NCBI GenBank assembly: GCA_900316515.1
Contig: ONDE01000004.1
Location: 1-64,000 of the forward strand
DNA from: an uncultured Bacteroidales bacterium
GTDB taxonomy: Bacteria; Bacteroidota; Bacteroidia; Bacteroidales; P3
Direction of reading: 5' to 3'
Length of the DNA stretch: 64,000 nucleotides
Shown: positions 26,497 to 38,251 of the stretch, piece after piece
How positions within the stretch are numbered: the stretch's first letter is position 1
Layout: the number at the start of each line of letters is the position of its first letter
Made by a program: the position numbers and the translations under genes
Notes under the pieces: generated by a model
Databases searched by the model: none
Told to the model about the DNA's origin: nothing
What the model saw: only the letters and a program-made list of their open reading frames with translations

Positions 26497-27315
26497 ATGA
26501 AGAAGTACCGGACAGCCATATTGTTGTTTGCAGTCTTTGCTGTTATCGCCTTTGTTCTATATCTTTCCACAGGCAACCTCTTTTTCCTTTTGAACTTCGG
26601 CTATATAGGCCTTTGTCTTGGTATCGGGGCGGCTTTGACGGCATCGGGCTGGCGTCATGCAAGGCTGTTCGTGCAATTCACAGTGGGATTGTATATTCTG
26701 GTGTTCTTGGGTCTTATCTGTCACGAGAACATGCAGATAGAGGGCTTCTGGTACTATCTCTTCTCCGGTGTTGTTGGGGCAGGTACCCTGCATTATGCCA
26801 TCGCCAAGATATTCGGCCCCCTGTTTTTCGGCCGAGGTTGGTGCGGCTATGCTTGCTGGACGGCCATGGTGCTCGACCTCCTGCCCTACAAGCGTCCGCA
26901 AGGTCCCCGCAAACGCATAGGGTTCATCCGTTACATTGTCTTCGGACTCTCGCTGGCGCTTGTCGGATTGCTCTTCCTGCTGGGCAAAGCCACTCCGTCG
27001 GTGATGTTCCGCCTGTTCATCTTTGGCAACATCGTCTATTACGCTGTGGGTATCGCTCTGGCCGTGGCCTTCCGCGACAACCGCGCCTTCTGCAAGTATA
27101 TCTGTCCGGTGACGGTATTCCTCAAACCCTTGACGCGCTATTCGCTGCTTCGCATACGCTTCGACGAGGACAAGTGCATCCACTGCGGCAAGTGCCGTGA
27201 GGTATGCCCCATGGATGTCGAGGTGAACAACGATTCGCGCAAGCGCAGGAACGCCACCGAGTGCATCCTCTGCCACAACTGCACCCGCGAATGCCCTGTA
27301 AAAGCCTTGAAATGA
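26497..27315 (+). CDS. Membrane 4Fe-4S ferredoxin-type protein (NapH/NosR-like)
   Basis: The 272-residue protein has about five membrane helices, a CGYACW motif after the third and an FCKYICP motif late in the membrane part. Two C-terminal 4Fe-4S clusters follow (CIHCGKCREVCP and CILCHNCTRECP). This matches polyferredoxin electron-transfer proteins that pass electrons from quinol to periplasmic or cytoplasmic partners. The ATG at 26497 starts the first helix. An upstream in-frame ATG at 26452 lies inside the pgk terminator. Its partner is unknown; the ygiQ gene follows after 1 base. Confidence 0.8.
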   Translation: MKKYRTAILLFAVFAVIAFVLYLSTGNLFFLLNFGYIGLCLGIGAALTASGWRHARLFVQFTVGLYILVFLGLICHENMQIEGFWYYLFSGVVGAGTLHYAIAKIFGPLFFGRGWCGYACWTAMVLDLLPYKRPQGPRKRIGFIRYIVFGLSLALVGLLFLLGKATPSVMFRLFIFGNIVYYAVGIALAVAFRDNRAFCKYICPVTVFLKPLTRYSLLRIRFDEDKCIHCGKCREVCPMDVEVNNDSRKRRNATECILCHNCTRECPVKALK

Positions 27316-27316
27316 T

Positions 27317-30300
27317 ATGCCGCATTTTCTGCCGATAACGTTGGAGGAAGTGAAGCGCCTCGGATGGGAGCAGGTCGACGTGGTGCTCGTCACTGGCGAC
27401 GCCTACATCGACCACCCCTCCTTCGGCACCGCTGTCATCGGGAGGACGCTGGAGGCGGCGGGGTACAAAGTAGCCATCATCCCGCAGCCCAACTGGCGCG
27501 ACGACCTACGCGACTTCCGCAAGTTCGGAAAGCCGAGATTGTTCTTCGGCGTCACTTCCGGCGCTATGGACTCCATGGTCAACCACTACACCGCCGCACG
27601 CCGTCTGCGCCACGACGACGCCTACACCCCGGGCGGGCAGGCCGGCTTCCGTCCCGACCGCGCCACTTATGTCTACACGCGCATTCTGAAGCAGCTCTAC
27701 CCCGACGTGCCCGTCATCATCGCCGGCATCGAAGCCTCCATGCGCCGCCTGGCGCACTACGACTACTGGGACGACCGTCTATTCCCCAGCATCCTTGTCG
27801 ACACCCCCGCCGACCTGCTGAATTATGGGATGGGGGAGAGGACGACGCTCAAGATAGCCAACCTGTTGAACGAAGGCAAAGGCATCGAAGCCTGCTACTC
27901 TCTTCCCCAGACCGCCCATTTGACCCATTCGCCTCATTTAACCTATAACACCATCGAACTCCACTCCTTCGAGGAGTGTCTCAAATCCAAGCGCGCCGAA
28001 GCCGAGAACTACCATATCATCGACCTCGAAAGCAACAAGATAGAGTGTGCCACCCTCATCCAGCGGCATGGCGACCAATATGTCGTGGTCAATCCCCCGG
28101 AGCCGCCGATGACTACCGACGAGGTCGACGCCTCCTTTGACCTGCCGTATATGCGCCTGCCGCATCCCAAGTACAAGAAACGCGGCCCCATCCCGGCTTT
28201 CGAGATGATTCGCTGGAGCGTCAACACCCACCGCGGATGCTTCGGCGGCTGCTCCTTCTGCACCATCAGTGCCCATCAGGGCAAGCAGATAGCCAGCCGC
28301 AGCGAAGACTCCATCCTCCGCGAGGTCGACGCCATCGTCGCCGACCCCGACTTCCACGGCGTCCTCACCGACCTTGGCGGCCCCTCCGCCAACATGTGGC
28401 GCATGAAGGGCAAAAACCCCGAACTCTGCCGCCGTTGCTCCCGCTACAGCTGCTCCATGCCTTCGATGTGCCCCAACCTCGACAGCGACCACCAGCCTAT
28501 GATAGAGCTCCTGCGCAAAGTCGCCGCTCACCCCAAGGTCAAACACCTCTATGTCGGCAGCGGCATCCGCTGCGACTTGTTCACCGACGACAACTCCGGC
28601 TGGCAGTACTTCCGCCAGGTAGTCCTCAACCACACCTCCGGCCGCCTCAAGGTCGCCCCCGAGCACACCTCCGACCACGTCCTCGCCCTCATGCGCAAGC
28701 CCTCCTTCAGCCTTTTCCGAGAAACCAAACGCCGCTTCGACGAGATCTGCAAGCAGGCGGGACTCCGCTACCAACTGATTCCCTACTTCATCAGCAGTCA
28801 CCCCGGATGCCGTCTCGAGGATATGGCCGACCTCGCCGTCCAGATGAAACAGATGCGCTATCGCCTCGAGCAGATACAGGACTTCACTCCCACGCCCATG
28901 ACCATCAGCACCGAGATGTACTACACTGGCATCGACCCTTCCACCATGAAGCCTGTCTACGTCGCCACCACTCCCGCCGACAAGGCCGACCAGCGCCGAC
29001 TCTTCTTCTTTTACCGCCCCGAACTCAAACGCGACATCGTCGCCTCCCTCCGCCGCAATGGCTGCGAAAAGTACATCCAAAAGATTTTCCTCCTCCTCCT
29101 CCTCCTTCTGCCTCTTGCAGCATCCACTCAGGCAATCAAGCATTCAGGCACTCATGCAATCACGGGGCGTGTCCTCTCCTCCCACCGCGGAGTACCATAC
29201 GCCACTCTGCAAATTGCAGGCACCTCCGTCGGCGTCGCTTGCAACGACAACGGCGAATACACATTGAAAATCCCAGCTGGCCATGAGAACGACACCATCG
29301 TGGTGCGCTCCGTGGGCTACAACACTCTGAAAGTGCCCGTAAGTCAGCTGCTCAAAAAAACCACCGTCAGGCTCACCGAACAATCCGTCGTCCTCCGACA
29401 GGTTGAAATATCCTCCTTCCGCACACCACAGCAACTCATCACCGCCGCTGTAGCCCGCATCGACAGCAACTACCAGCAACACACTGCCCGCTCCACATTT
29501 TTCTACCGCAACTGGCGCGCCGTCGACGGCGAACTCTACCTCTTCGACGAAGCCGTCATGAGCATCCTCCGCAAAGGCTACTCCCGCTATGCCGACAAAC
29601 TCGCCTACCGTTTCCAGAACAACCGCCGCGAGATGAAGTCGAACTACAAGACCCTCCTCAAACACCGCCTCGTCGTCTACGACCCAGCCCTTGTCGAGGA
29701 AAAGACCGGTGGCCCCGAAACCGTCGTCGACCGCATGAACTATGCCGACAACGAAGAGTTCTACGATCCCGTCTCCACCCCACAGGCTAGCTTCGCACTA
29801 TCCTCGCATACCCTCTCTCGCCACAAGTTCCAGCCCATTCAGGAATTCCTAGACGGCGACGATGTATACTACCGCCTATGCTCGGTGGGACCGGGACGCA
29901 TCTCGAAGACCACGCTGCGCTACGAGTATGTCATCCGTAAAAGCGACCTCGCCATAGTTTCCATCACCGAAGCCATCGACAGCGTAAACATGCCCGTCCC
30001 ACCGGAACCGTGGATCAACATCAAGTTCGACCGACTCGTCATCACAGCCGACAGCTCTATTTGGAACTACGATGTGCGCGAAGGTGAATATACACTCACA
30101 CGCTACTACAACTCACAGTCCAACGCCCTCGCCACCGGCGACCGCTGGCACATCAACATCCGCCAGCGTTGGCAACAGTGTGTCGACTGGCGTCTCACCG
30201 ATTTCGCCCTGGCTTCCGACACCATAGAGGGCGAAGTCATCGCCGTGCGGCCACAGACCATTGTCGGCGCTTTCGGCGAGAGCGACTACAACGACGACTT

Positions 30301-30388
30301 CTGGGGACAGTACAACAGTATCGCCATCGACCAACAGCCAGCATGGCTACTGTACAATAAGTTGAAGAAAAGAAAGGAAGGACAATGA
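27317..30388 (+). CDS. ygiQ: YgiQ-family radical SAM protein fused to a carboxypeptidase-regulatory-like secreted domain
   Basis: Residues 1 to about 588 are a complete YgiQ radical SAM protein: HRGCFGGCSFCTISAHQG holds the CxxxCxxC cluster, and the end FFYRPELKRDIVASLRR is typical. The frame then runs without a stop into KIFLLLLLLLPLAASTQA, which looks like a signal-peptide core. It continues into a CarboxypepD_reg-like domain (about 614-700) and a Bacteroidota periplasmic domain. A cytoplasmic enzyme fused to an exported domain makes little sense. An ATG at 29058 in another frame would give a proper signal peptide if one base were added in the T run just before the CTC tract. So two overlapping genes joined by a 1-base deletion or sequencing error is likely. 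Confidence 0.75.
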   Translation: MPHFLPITLEEVKRLGWEQVDVVLVTGDAYIDHPSFGTAVIGRTLEAAGYKVAIIPQPNWRDDLRDFRKFGKPRLFFGVTSGAMDSMVNHYTAARRLRHDDAYTPGGQAGFRPDRATYVYTRILKQLYPDVPVIIAGIEASMRRLAHYDYWDDRLFPSILVDTPADLLNYGMGERTTLKIANLLNEGKGIEACYSLPQTAHLTHSPHLTYNTIELHSFEECLKSKRAEAENYHIIDLESNKIECATLIQRHGDQYVVVNPPEPPMTTDEVDASFDLPYMRLPHPKYKKRGPIPAFEMIRWSVNTHRGCFGGCSFCTISAHQGKQIASRSEDSILREVDAIVADPDFHGVLTDLGGPSANMWRMKGKNPELCRRCSRYSCSMPSMCPNLDSDHQPMIELLRKVAAHPKVKHLYVGSGIRCDLFTDDNSGWQYFRQVVLNHTSGRLKVAPEHTSDHVLALMRKPSFSLFRETKRRFDEICKQAGLRYQLIPYFISSHPGCRLEDMADLAVQMKQMRYRLEQIQDFTPTPMTISTEMYYTGIDPSTMKPVYVATTPADKADQRRLFFFYRPELKRDIVASLRRNGCEKYIQKIFLLLLLLLPLAASTQAIKHSGTHAITGRVLSSHRGVPYATLQIAGTSVGVACNDNGEYTLKIPAGHENDTIVVRSVGYNTLKVPVSQLLKKTTVRLTEQSVVLRQVEISSFRTPQQLITAAVARIDSNYQQHTARSTFFYRNWRAVDGELYLFDEAVMSILRKGYSRYADKLAYRFQNNRREMKSNYKTLLKHRLVVYDPALVEEKTGGPETVVDRMNYADNEEFYDPVSTPQASFALSSHTLSRHKFQPIQEFLDGDDVYYRLCSVGPGRISKTTLRYEYVIRKSDLAIVSITEAIDSVNMPVPPEPWINIKFDRLVITADSSIWNYDVREGEYTLTRYYNSQSNALATGDRWHINIRQRWQQCVDWRLTDFALASDTIEGEVIAVRPQTIVGAFGESDYNDDFWGQYNSIAIDQQPAWLLYNKLKKRKEGQ

Positions 30389-31078
30389 AAAATATGTGGT
30401 TTAACGTTTTACGTTTGTTGTTTTATGTTATTATTTTTACTCCTCTCACCTTGCAAGCACAAACGTTCGACGAGGGCGACAGCGTGATGCTCACAGGCAT
30501 CGTCTTTAACCACCACACCAACAAGCCCTATTCCTATTGTCCGATGCGCTTCGTGCGCAGCGACAGCACCGTCTATGACTTGACTACCGAGGCCGACGGC
30601 ACCTTCGCCACTCCCATGATGCCTGTAGGCCGGTATGCACTGCATGTCAGACTAAAAGGGGTGATGTACCATCATGCCGACCTCGACCTTCAGGACAACG
30701 CACACCTCAACGTGGCGATAGATACCATCAAACTCATCACCCTGAAGGCTATAACCATCGTGGCCGCCAAGCACATGCTGGGCCAGTTGCAGATAACATC
30801 GCGGCACGATTTGCGGCTATGGGGACTCTCGGCCGGCTACCGCGATGGCAACTCGAGCGTTGCGCTGCCTCCCGACGCTCACGGCAATCCCGACGACGGC
30901 CCCGAGGCGGACGATGGACAGGGGCTCCCCAGAGGCCCTGTGTTCCCGACAGGGATGCCGCTGAAGGTGCAGGTTGCGTATATGACAGGTAGGCTTGGAA
31001 GCAGTTTTTACACTGGACCTATATGGACATTGGTGCCCGACGTATACCATCCGGCACCTGACAGCACTGCTGTAAAGG

Positions 31079-31089
<11 letters not shown>
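30385..31089 (+). CDS. Exported protein with carboxypeptidase-regulatory-like domain
   Basis: The 234-residue product has a signal peptide ending LQAQ at about residue 26. It is followed by a beta-sandwich pattern (GIVFNHHTNKPYSYCPMRF, TEADGTFATPMMPVGRYALHV) typical of CarboxypepD_reg-like domains, then a Pro/Gly/Asp-rich tail. Its start overlaps the previous gene by 4 bases, so the pair is coupled. Its 3' end overlaps the convergent ABC-F gene by 11 bases. No enzymatic motif is visible. Confidence 0.7.
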
Positions 31090-32908
<1,819 letters not shown>

Positions 32909-32945
32909 CACTTGGAGAATTTAAGATGTACGCTGCGTGTTTTCT

Positions 32946-33317
32946 TCATGAGTTTGAGGAAACATTAAGCAGTTTGTCGGTTTGTTCTTTGGCGCGGGCG
33001 TTGATTTCGGGGGTGAGGTGCTTGTTGACTGTGCGGAGGGCGAGCAGGAGGGCTGTCAGGTCGTCGGTGAAGCCTAGTGCGGGGATGAAGTCGGGCACGA
33101 GGTCGGCTGGCAGGATGAGGTATCCGAGGGCGCCGATGATGAGGGTTTTGGCTTTAACGGGCACATTGTTCGACTGCAGGACATAGTAGAGCTGCAGGGC
33201 AGGGTAGAGCACTTTGGCACCCACTTGTGCCGCCAGGTGCTTCACCTTCTTCCAGAAGCCGTCCTCGTCGTAGTGCCGCTCATATTGGGGCGCAGTGTCG
33301 ATAGTGAATTTCTCCAT
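32946..33317 (-). CDS. DUF1232 (YkvA-like) membrane protein
   Basis: The 123-residue product has the DUF1232 core: LIIGALGYLILPADLVPDFIP followed by LGFTDDLTALLLAL (each part of one or two membrane helices). Function is unknown; members are widespread small membrane proteins. I start at the ATG at 33317 rather than further upstream because the extension crosses the intergenic region. It ends 38 bases before the ABC-F gene on the same strand. Confidence 0.8.
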   Translation of the reverse strand: MEKFTIDTAPQYERHYDEDGFWKKVKHLAAQVGAKVLYPALQLYYVLQSNNVPVKAKTLIIGALGYLILPADLVPDFIPALGFTDDLTALLLALRTVNKHLTPEINARAKEQTDKLLNVSSNS

Positions 33318-33388
33318 GCAAAAAATAACGCTTAGGGGCCAATAATATTGTCTGCGCAATTAATTATCGCCATATTCGTTTTTTTTCG

Positions 33389-33396
33389 TATTTTTG
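33389..33396 (+). promoter_or_regulatory. -7 element upstream of aguB
   Basis: TATTTTTG matches TAnnTTTG and is 25 bases before the start codon. The -33 position has no clear TTTG. Confidence 0.5.
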
Positions 33397-33420
33397 CATT
33401 TTCAAAATCTTCGCAACGAC

Positions 33421-34287
33421 ATGAACAAGGTAAAAGTTGGAATAGCACAGATGAGCTGCGTGGAAGACAAGGCGCAGAACATAGAGCGCTATACCGAGAA
33501 GGTGCGTGAACTGGCAGCCGGCGGCGCGCAGATTATATGCCTGCAGGAACTATTCGCATCGCTCTATTTCTGCGACGAGGAGCGCTACGAGAACTTCAAG
33601 CTGGCCGAACCTATACCCGAAGGGCCCACGACACAGCACTTCATGGCACTGGCCAAAGAGTTGGGCGTGGTGCTGGTGTGCTCGATGTTCGAGAAGAGAG
33701 CCGAGGGGCTCTACCACAACACCACGGCGGTGATCGACGCCGACGGCAGCTATTTGGGCAAATACCGCAAGATGCATATCCCCGACGACCCGGGCTACTA
33801 CGAGAAGTTCTACTTTACTCCCGGCGACCTGGGCTACAAAGTCTTCAAGACCAAGTTTGCCACCATCGGCGTGCTTATCTGCTGGGACCAGTGGTACCCC
33901 GAAGCAGCGCGCATCACGGCGCTGAAGGGTGCACAGATACTCTTCTTCCCCACGGCCATAGGCTGGGATGTGCGCCAGAACGAGCACGACAACCGCGAGC
34001 AGTATGCCGCGTGGCAGACGATACAGCGTAGCCACGCCGTTGCCAACGGTGTGCCCGTGGTCAGCGTGAACCGCACGGGCCGCGAGGGAGGCATGCAGTT
34101 CTGGGGCGGCAGCTTCATCACCAACGCCTTCGGCCGTGTGCTCTGGCAGGCGCCGCACTACGACGAGGCCACGCATATCTCGACCCTCGACCTGGACGAG
34201 ACCGACCACTACCGCCGCCACTGGCCCTACCTGCGCGACCGCCGCATCGACAGCTATGGCGACATAACGAAAAGATATATTGACTGA
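33421..34287 (+). CDS. aguB: N-carbamoylputrescine amidase
   Basis: It converts N-carbamoylputrescine to putrescine, CO2 and ammonia. The 288-residue nitrilase-fold protein has the Glu-Lys-Cys triad: Glu in CLQELFAS (about 43), Lys in KYRKMHIPDDPGYYEKFYF (about 117) and Cys in LICWDQWYPE (about 153). It also has the family's WDVRQNEHDN. The ATG at 33421 gives the normal N-terminus. Its stop overlaps the start of aguA by one base, so the two steps of the agmatine pathway are coupled. Confidence 0.93.
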   Translation: MNKVKVGIAQMSCVEDKAQNIERYTEKVRELAAGGAQIICLQELFASLYFCDEERYENFKLAEPIPEGPTTQHFMALAKELGVVLVCSMFEKRAEGLYHNTTAVIDADGSYLGKYRKMHIPDDPGYYEKFYFTPGDLGYKVFKTKFATIGVLICWDQWYPEAARITALKGAQILFFPTAIGWDVRQNEHDNREQYAAWQTIQRSHAVANGVPVVSVNRTGREGGMQFWGGSFITNAFGRVLWQAPHYDEATHISTLDLDETDHYRRHWPYLRDRRIDSYGDITKRYID

Positions 34288-35327
34288 TGACTCCGAAAGA
34301 ACAAGGCTATTATATGCCCGCCGAATGGGCGAAGCACGAGGCTACATGGCTCACCTACCCGAAGAACCCCGACTCGTGGCCGGGCAAGATAGAGACCATC
34401 TATCCGTCGTATCACCTCTTTGTGAAGACCCTTGCCGAGGGCGAGCAGGTGCACATCAACGTCGACGACGAGACGATGCTGCAGCATGTAAAGGCCGAGC
34501 TTGAGGCTATCGACACCAATATGCGCAACATATTCCTGCATGTGATACCGAGCAACGACGCATGGTGCCGCGACCACGGCCCTGCATTCCTGCTCAACAG
34601 GAACGATTCATCGAAACGCGCCATTGTCAACTGGAACCACAACGCCTGGGGCGGCAAGTATCCCTACGAGCTCGACACGCAGGTGCCGGTGCACATTCAC
34701 GAGCTGATGCCCGAGATGCCTCTGTTCGAGCCTGGCATTGTGATGGAAGGCGGCTCTATTGATGTCAACGGCTGCGGCGACCTGCTGACCACCACCTCAT
34801 GCCTGCTCAACCCCAACCGCAATCCCCATCTCGACCAAGACCAGATTGAAGGCTACCTGCGCGACTACTACGGCGTGGACAACATTATCTGGCTCGGCGA
34901 CGGCATCGTTGGCGACGATACCGACGGCCACGTCGACGACCTCTCGCGCTTTGTGTCGCCCGACACCATCATCACCGCCGTCGAAGAGGATGTGTGGGAC
35001 GAGAACTACGAGCCTCTGCAGAAGAACCTGCGTATGCTCAGCCGCTGCCGCCTGGCCAACGGCAAACAGCCCACCATCGTCGAACTCCCCATGCCCGATG
35101 TCGTCTTCTACGACGGCCAGCGTCTGCCGGCAAGTTATGCCAACTTCTACATTGCCAACGGCAAGGTCATCTTCCCCACCTACCGCTGCCTGACCGACAA
35201 CGAGGCTGCCTATATCCTCGAGGTGTGCTTCCCCGAGCACGAAGTTATAGGCATCGACTCGACCGACATCATTTGGGGCCTCGGGTCGTTCCACTGTCTG
35301 AGCCAGCAGATGCCCGCAATCAGATAA
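34287..35327 (+). CDS. aguA: Agmatine deiminase
   Basis: It converts agmatine to N-carbamoylputrescine and ammonia. The 346-residue protein shows MPAEWAKHEATWLTYP, NDAWCRDHGPAF, VMEGGSIDVNG, DTDGHVDDLSRF and the catalytic Cys near the end in GSFHCLSQQ (about Cys337). With aguB it forms a two-gene route from agmatine to putrescine. No arginine decarboxylase gene is in the window. Confidence 0.95.
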   Translation: MTPKEQGYYMPAEWAKHEATWLTYPKNPDSWPGKIETIYPSYHLFVKTLAEGEQVHINVDDETMLQHVKAELEAIDTNMRNIFLHVIPSNDAWCRDHGPAFLLNRNDSSKRAIVNWNHNAWGGKYPYELDTQVPVHIHELMPEMPLFEPGIVMEGGSIDVNGCGDLLTTTSCLLNPNRNPHLDQDQIEGYLRDYYGVDNIIWLGDGIVGDDTDGHVDDLSRFVSPDTIITAVEEDVWDENYEPLQKNLRMLSRCRLANGKQPTIVELPMPDVVFYDGQRLPASYANFYIANGKVIFPTYRCLTDNEAAYILEVCFPEHEVIGIDSTDIIWGLGSFHCLSQQMPAIR

Positions 35328-35357
35328 GAGTTAAGAATTAAGAGTTAAGAATTAAGA
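35327..35357. repeat. Heptamer array (AGTTAAG/AATTAAG) upstream of the S41 peptidase
   Basis: Four to five 7-base units fill the whole gap between aguA and the next start codon. Confidence 0.8.
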
Positions 35358-36950
35358 ATGAAGAAACTTATTCTGCCAGCAATAATTTTACTTCTCACCT
35401 TTCACCTTTCACCTTTCACCTCGATAGCACAGAAGCCCATCGTGCCCGACACGGCGACGGCCGGGCAGGTGCGTGTCGATGAAGTGATGCGTCTCATCGA
35501 CGGCAACTACACCGAGGCTCCCGATATGGACAAGCTCAGCACCGAGGCCATCAATGCAATGCTCAAGGCCCTCGACCCCCACAGCGTGTATATCGCCGCC
35601 AAGGACGTGGAACGCGCCAACGAGAGTCTGCAGGGCAACTTCGAGGGTGTCGGTATCTCGTTCCAGATAGTGAGCGACACCATTGTCGTGCAGAGTGTCA
35701 TCGAGGGAGGCCCCAGCCAGAAGGTGGGTGTGGAGATTGGCGACAAGCTGATAAGCATCGACGGCATACCGGCCACTGGCGACAGCGCCAAGAACGATTT
35801 CGTGTTCCGCCACCTTCGTGGCAAGAAAGGCACCGAGGTGGTGGTGGACTTGATGCGTGACGGCACCGTCTACACGTTCCATATCATTCGCGACAAGATA
35901 CCCATCTACAGTATAGACACCTATTTCATGGCCGACGACACCATCGGCTACATACGCCTGACCCGTTTTGCCCGCACTTCCAGCGACGAGTTCCGCAAGG
36001 CTCTCCACAGCTTGAAGAAGCAGGGGATGAAAGCCCTTATCCTCGACTTGCGAGGCAACACCGGCGGTTTCCTCGACATCGCTTGCCAGATGGCCAACGA
36101 GTTCTTGCAGCGCGGACAGCTCATCGTCTACCAGGAAGGTCGCCGCACCCAGCGGCAGAACTTCCACGCTAACGGCCGCGGTAACTTCACCAACGGCCGT
36201 CTGGTGGTGCTCATCGACGAGGGCTCGGCGTCGGCCAGCGAGATTGTCAGCGGCGCCGTGCAGGATTGGGACCGCGGCACGCTGGTGGGCCGACGTTCCT
36301 TCGGCAAGGGCTTGGTGCAGCGCATGATGCCCCTCTCCGACGGCGGCCAGATACGTCTCACCACGGCGCGCTACTTCACCCCCAGCGGACGTTGCATACA
36401 GCGCCCCTACGACGAGGGTAGCGACGCCTACCGTCAGGATGTGGGCAACCGCTACAAACACGGCGAGCTGGTGAATGCCGACTCGATACATTTCCCCGAC
36501 TCGCTGAAATATCGCACCTCTAAGGGCCGTACCGTCTATGGCGGCGGCGGCATCATGCCCGATGTCTTCGTGCCCATGGATACCATGCGCCTGAGCGAAT
36601 ATTGCATCTCGATGCGTGGCAAGGGTCTGCTCAACAGTTTCCCCATGAAATGGGCCGATGCCCATCGCCGCGACCGCAGTGTGAAAGATTTCGACACTTA
36701 TCTGGCCAACTACGACTCTTTTGGACTCGACAGCCTGCTGGCCGTCGAAGCCATAGAGAAAGGCGTTGTGCGCGACACCGCCAAGGAGGCCGCCGAGCCC
36801 GAGCGCACGGCGCACAGCGACCGCTACTTGCGGCTGCTGCTCAAGGCTCAGGTGGCACGCAACCTCTTCGGTATTGAATACTACTACAAGGTAATGAAGG
36901 AGATTGACGACGGCTACCAACGAGCCGTCGAGGAGTTGAGAAAGAAATAA
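35358..36950 (+). CDS. S41-family C-terminal processing peptidase
   Basis: The 530-residue exported protease has a signal peptide, a PDZ domain (about 95-175, FEGVGISFQIV, IGDKLISIDGIP) and the S41 core. The nucleophile Ser lies in DEGSASASEIVSGA and the Lys in GRRSFGKGLVQ. Such proteases trim periplasmic or outer-membrane proteins. The signal peptide core is encoded by a (CACCTTT)n heptamer tract (35391-35420), so part of it is repeat DNA. A strong bidirectional terminator follows. Confidence 0.92.
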   Translation: MKKLILPAIILLLTFHLSPFTSIAQKPIVPDTATAGQVRVDEVMRLIDGNYTEAPDMDKLSTEAINAMLKALDPHSVYIAAKDVERANESLQGNFEGVGISFQIVSDTIVVQSVIEGGPSQKVGVEIGDKLISIDGIPATGDSAKNDFVFRHLRGKKGTEVVVDLMRDGTVYTFHIIRDKIPIYSIDTYFMADDTIGYIRLTRFARTSSDEFRKALHSLKKQGMKALILDLRGNTGGFLDIACQMANEFLQRGQLIVYQEGRRTQRQNFHANGRGNFTNGRLVVLIDEGSASASEIVSGAVQDWDRGTLVGRRSFGKGLVQRMMPLSDGGQIRLTTARYFTPSGRCIQRPYDEGSDAYRQDVGNRYKHGELVNADSIHFPDSLKYRTSKGRTVYGGGGIMPDVFVPMDTMRLSEYCISMRGKGLLNSFPMKWADAHRRDRSVKDFDTYLANYDSFGLDSLLAVEAIEKGVVRDTAKEAAEPERTAHSDRYLRLLLKAQVARNLFGIEYYYKVMKEIDDGYQRAVEELRKK

Positions 36951-36956
36951 AAGAAA

Positions 36957-36991
36957 GGGCCCCGCGAACGTTCGCGGGGCCCTCTCTTTTT
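36957..36991. terminator. Strong bidirectional terminator
   Basis: GGGCCCCGCGAA pairs with TTCGCGGGGCCC (36957-36982). A T run lies on each side for either strand, so it serves the S41 peptidase gene and the convergent oadB. Confidence 0.93.
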
Positions 36992-37005
36992 GGCGGCTTC
37001 CCCGA

Positions 37006-38178
37006 TTAGTGGAGGAAAGCCAGCAGGATACCGGCAGCCACTGCCGAGCCAACCACGCCGGCCACGTTGGGACCCATAGCGTGCTGCAGCAGGTAGTTGG
37101 TCTTGTCGTACTCCAATCCCACATTGTTCGACACACGGGCGGCGTCGGGAACGGCGCTGACACCGCTGTTGCCGATGAGGGGGTTGATCTTGTTGCCTTC
37201 CTTGAGGAAGAGGTTCATGATCTTCACGAAGAGGACACCGCAGAAGGTGGCCACGATGAACGAGCCGGCACCGAGGCCGAAGATCATCACCGACTTGCCG
37301 CTCAGGAACACCGAAGCCTGGGTCGAAGCACCCACGGTGATGCCGATGAGCAGGGTGCAGATGTTGACGATGGCGTTCGAGGCCACGTCGCTCAGGCGCT
37401 TGGTGACGCCGCACTCCTTGAGCAGGTTGCCGAAGAAGAGCATACCCAGCAGAGGCAGACCGCTCGGCACTATGAAGGCGCAGAACAGAAGGCCGATGAT
37501 GGGGAAGGTGATCTTCTCGAGCTTGGAGACCTGGCGCGGAGGTTTCATGCGGATGGTGCGCTCCTTCTTGGTGGTGAGCAGACGCATGATAGGCGGCTGT
37601 ATGACAGGCACCAGTGCCATGTACGAGTAGGCCGACACGGCGATGGCACCCATCAAGTCGGGAGCCAGCTGCGAGGAGATGAAGATGGCCGTGGGACCGT
37701 CGGCACCGCCGATGATACCGATGGCACCAGCCTCGTTGGGCATGAAGCCCAGAGCCAGAGCACCCATGTAGGCGGCGAAGATACCGACCTGTGCGGCAGC
37801 GCCGATGAGCATCAGCTTGGGGTTGCTGAGCAATGCCGAGAAGTCGGTCATTGCTCCGATGCCAAGGAAGATTAGCGGTGGGTACCAGCCGTTCTGCACG
37901 CCGTGGTAGAGGATGTTCAGCACGGAGCCGTGTTCATAAATACCTATCTTCAAGCCGGGATAGAAGGGAATGTTGCCGATGAGCATACCGAATCCGATAG
38001 GCACCAGCAGCAGCGGCTCGAACTCGAACTTGATGCCCAGGAAGATGAACACCAAGCCGATCAATATCATTGCTATGTGGCCCCAGGTCACGTTGGCGAA
38101 GCCGGTATATTCCAGGAACTGGACCAGCTGCGTCTGCATGAACTCCATGAAGCCACCTGTTGCTAATAAGTCAAACAT
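37006..38178 (-). CDS. oadB: Sodium-pumping decarboxylase beta subunit (methylmalonyl-CoA/oxaloacetate type)
   Basis: The beta subunit decarboxylates carboxybiotin and exports Na+. The 390-residue membrane protein has many hydrophobic helices and the family motifs GIIGGADGPTAIFIS and NPLIGNSGVSAVPDAARV. It is the last gene of a minus-strand cluster: mce, mmdA, a Cys-rich lipoprotein, the gamma subunit, the biotin carrier, then this gene. With mce and mmdA present, the methylmalonyl-CoA decarboxylase of the succinate-to-propionate route is the best reading. Confidence 0.93.
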   Translation of the reverse strand: MFDLLATGGFMEFMQTQLVQFLEYTGFANVTWGHIAMILIGLVFIFLGIKFEFEPLLLVPIGFGMLIGNIPFYPGLKIGIYEHGSVLNILYHGVQNGWYPPLIFLGIGAMTDFSALLSNPKLMLIGAAAQVGIFAAYMGALALGFMPNEAGAIGIIGGADGPTAIFISSQLAPDLMGAIAVSAYSYMALVPVIQPPIMRLLTTKKERTIRMKPPRQVSKLEKITFPIIGLLFCAFIVPSGLPLLGMLFFGNLLKECGVTKRLSDVASNAIVNICTLLIGITVGASTQASVFLSGKSVMIFGLGAGSFIVATFCGVLFVKIMNLFLKEGNKINPLIGNSGVSAVPDAARVSNNVGLEYDKTNYLLQHAMGPNVAGVVGSAVAAGILLAFLH

Positions 38179-38185
38179 AATTCTG

Positions 38186-38220
38186 AAAGTTTTAAGTTTT
38201 GAGTCTTAAGTTTTAAGTTG
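38186..38220. repeat. Heptamer array between oadB and the biotin-carrier gene
   Basis: AGTTTTA, AGTTTTG, AGTCTTA, AGTTTTA, AGTTGC repeat with period 7. Confidence 0.75.
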
Positions 38221-38251
38221 CTTTTGCACTTACAGCCTAAAACTTACAGCT

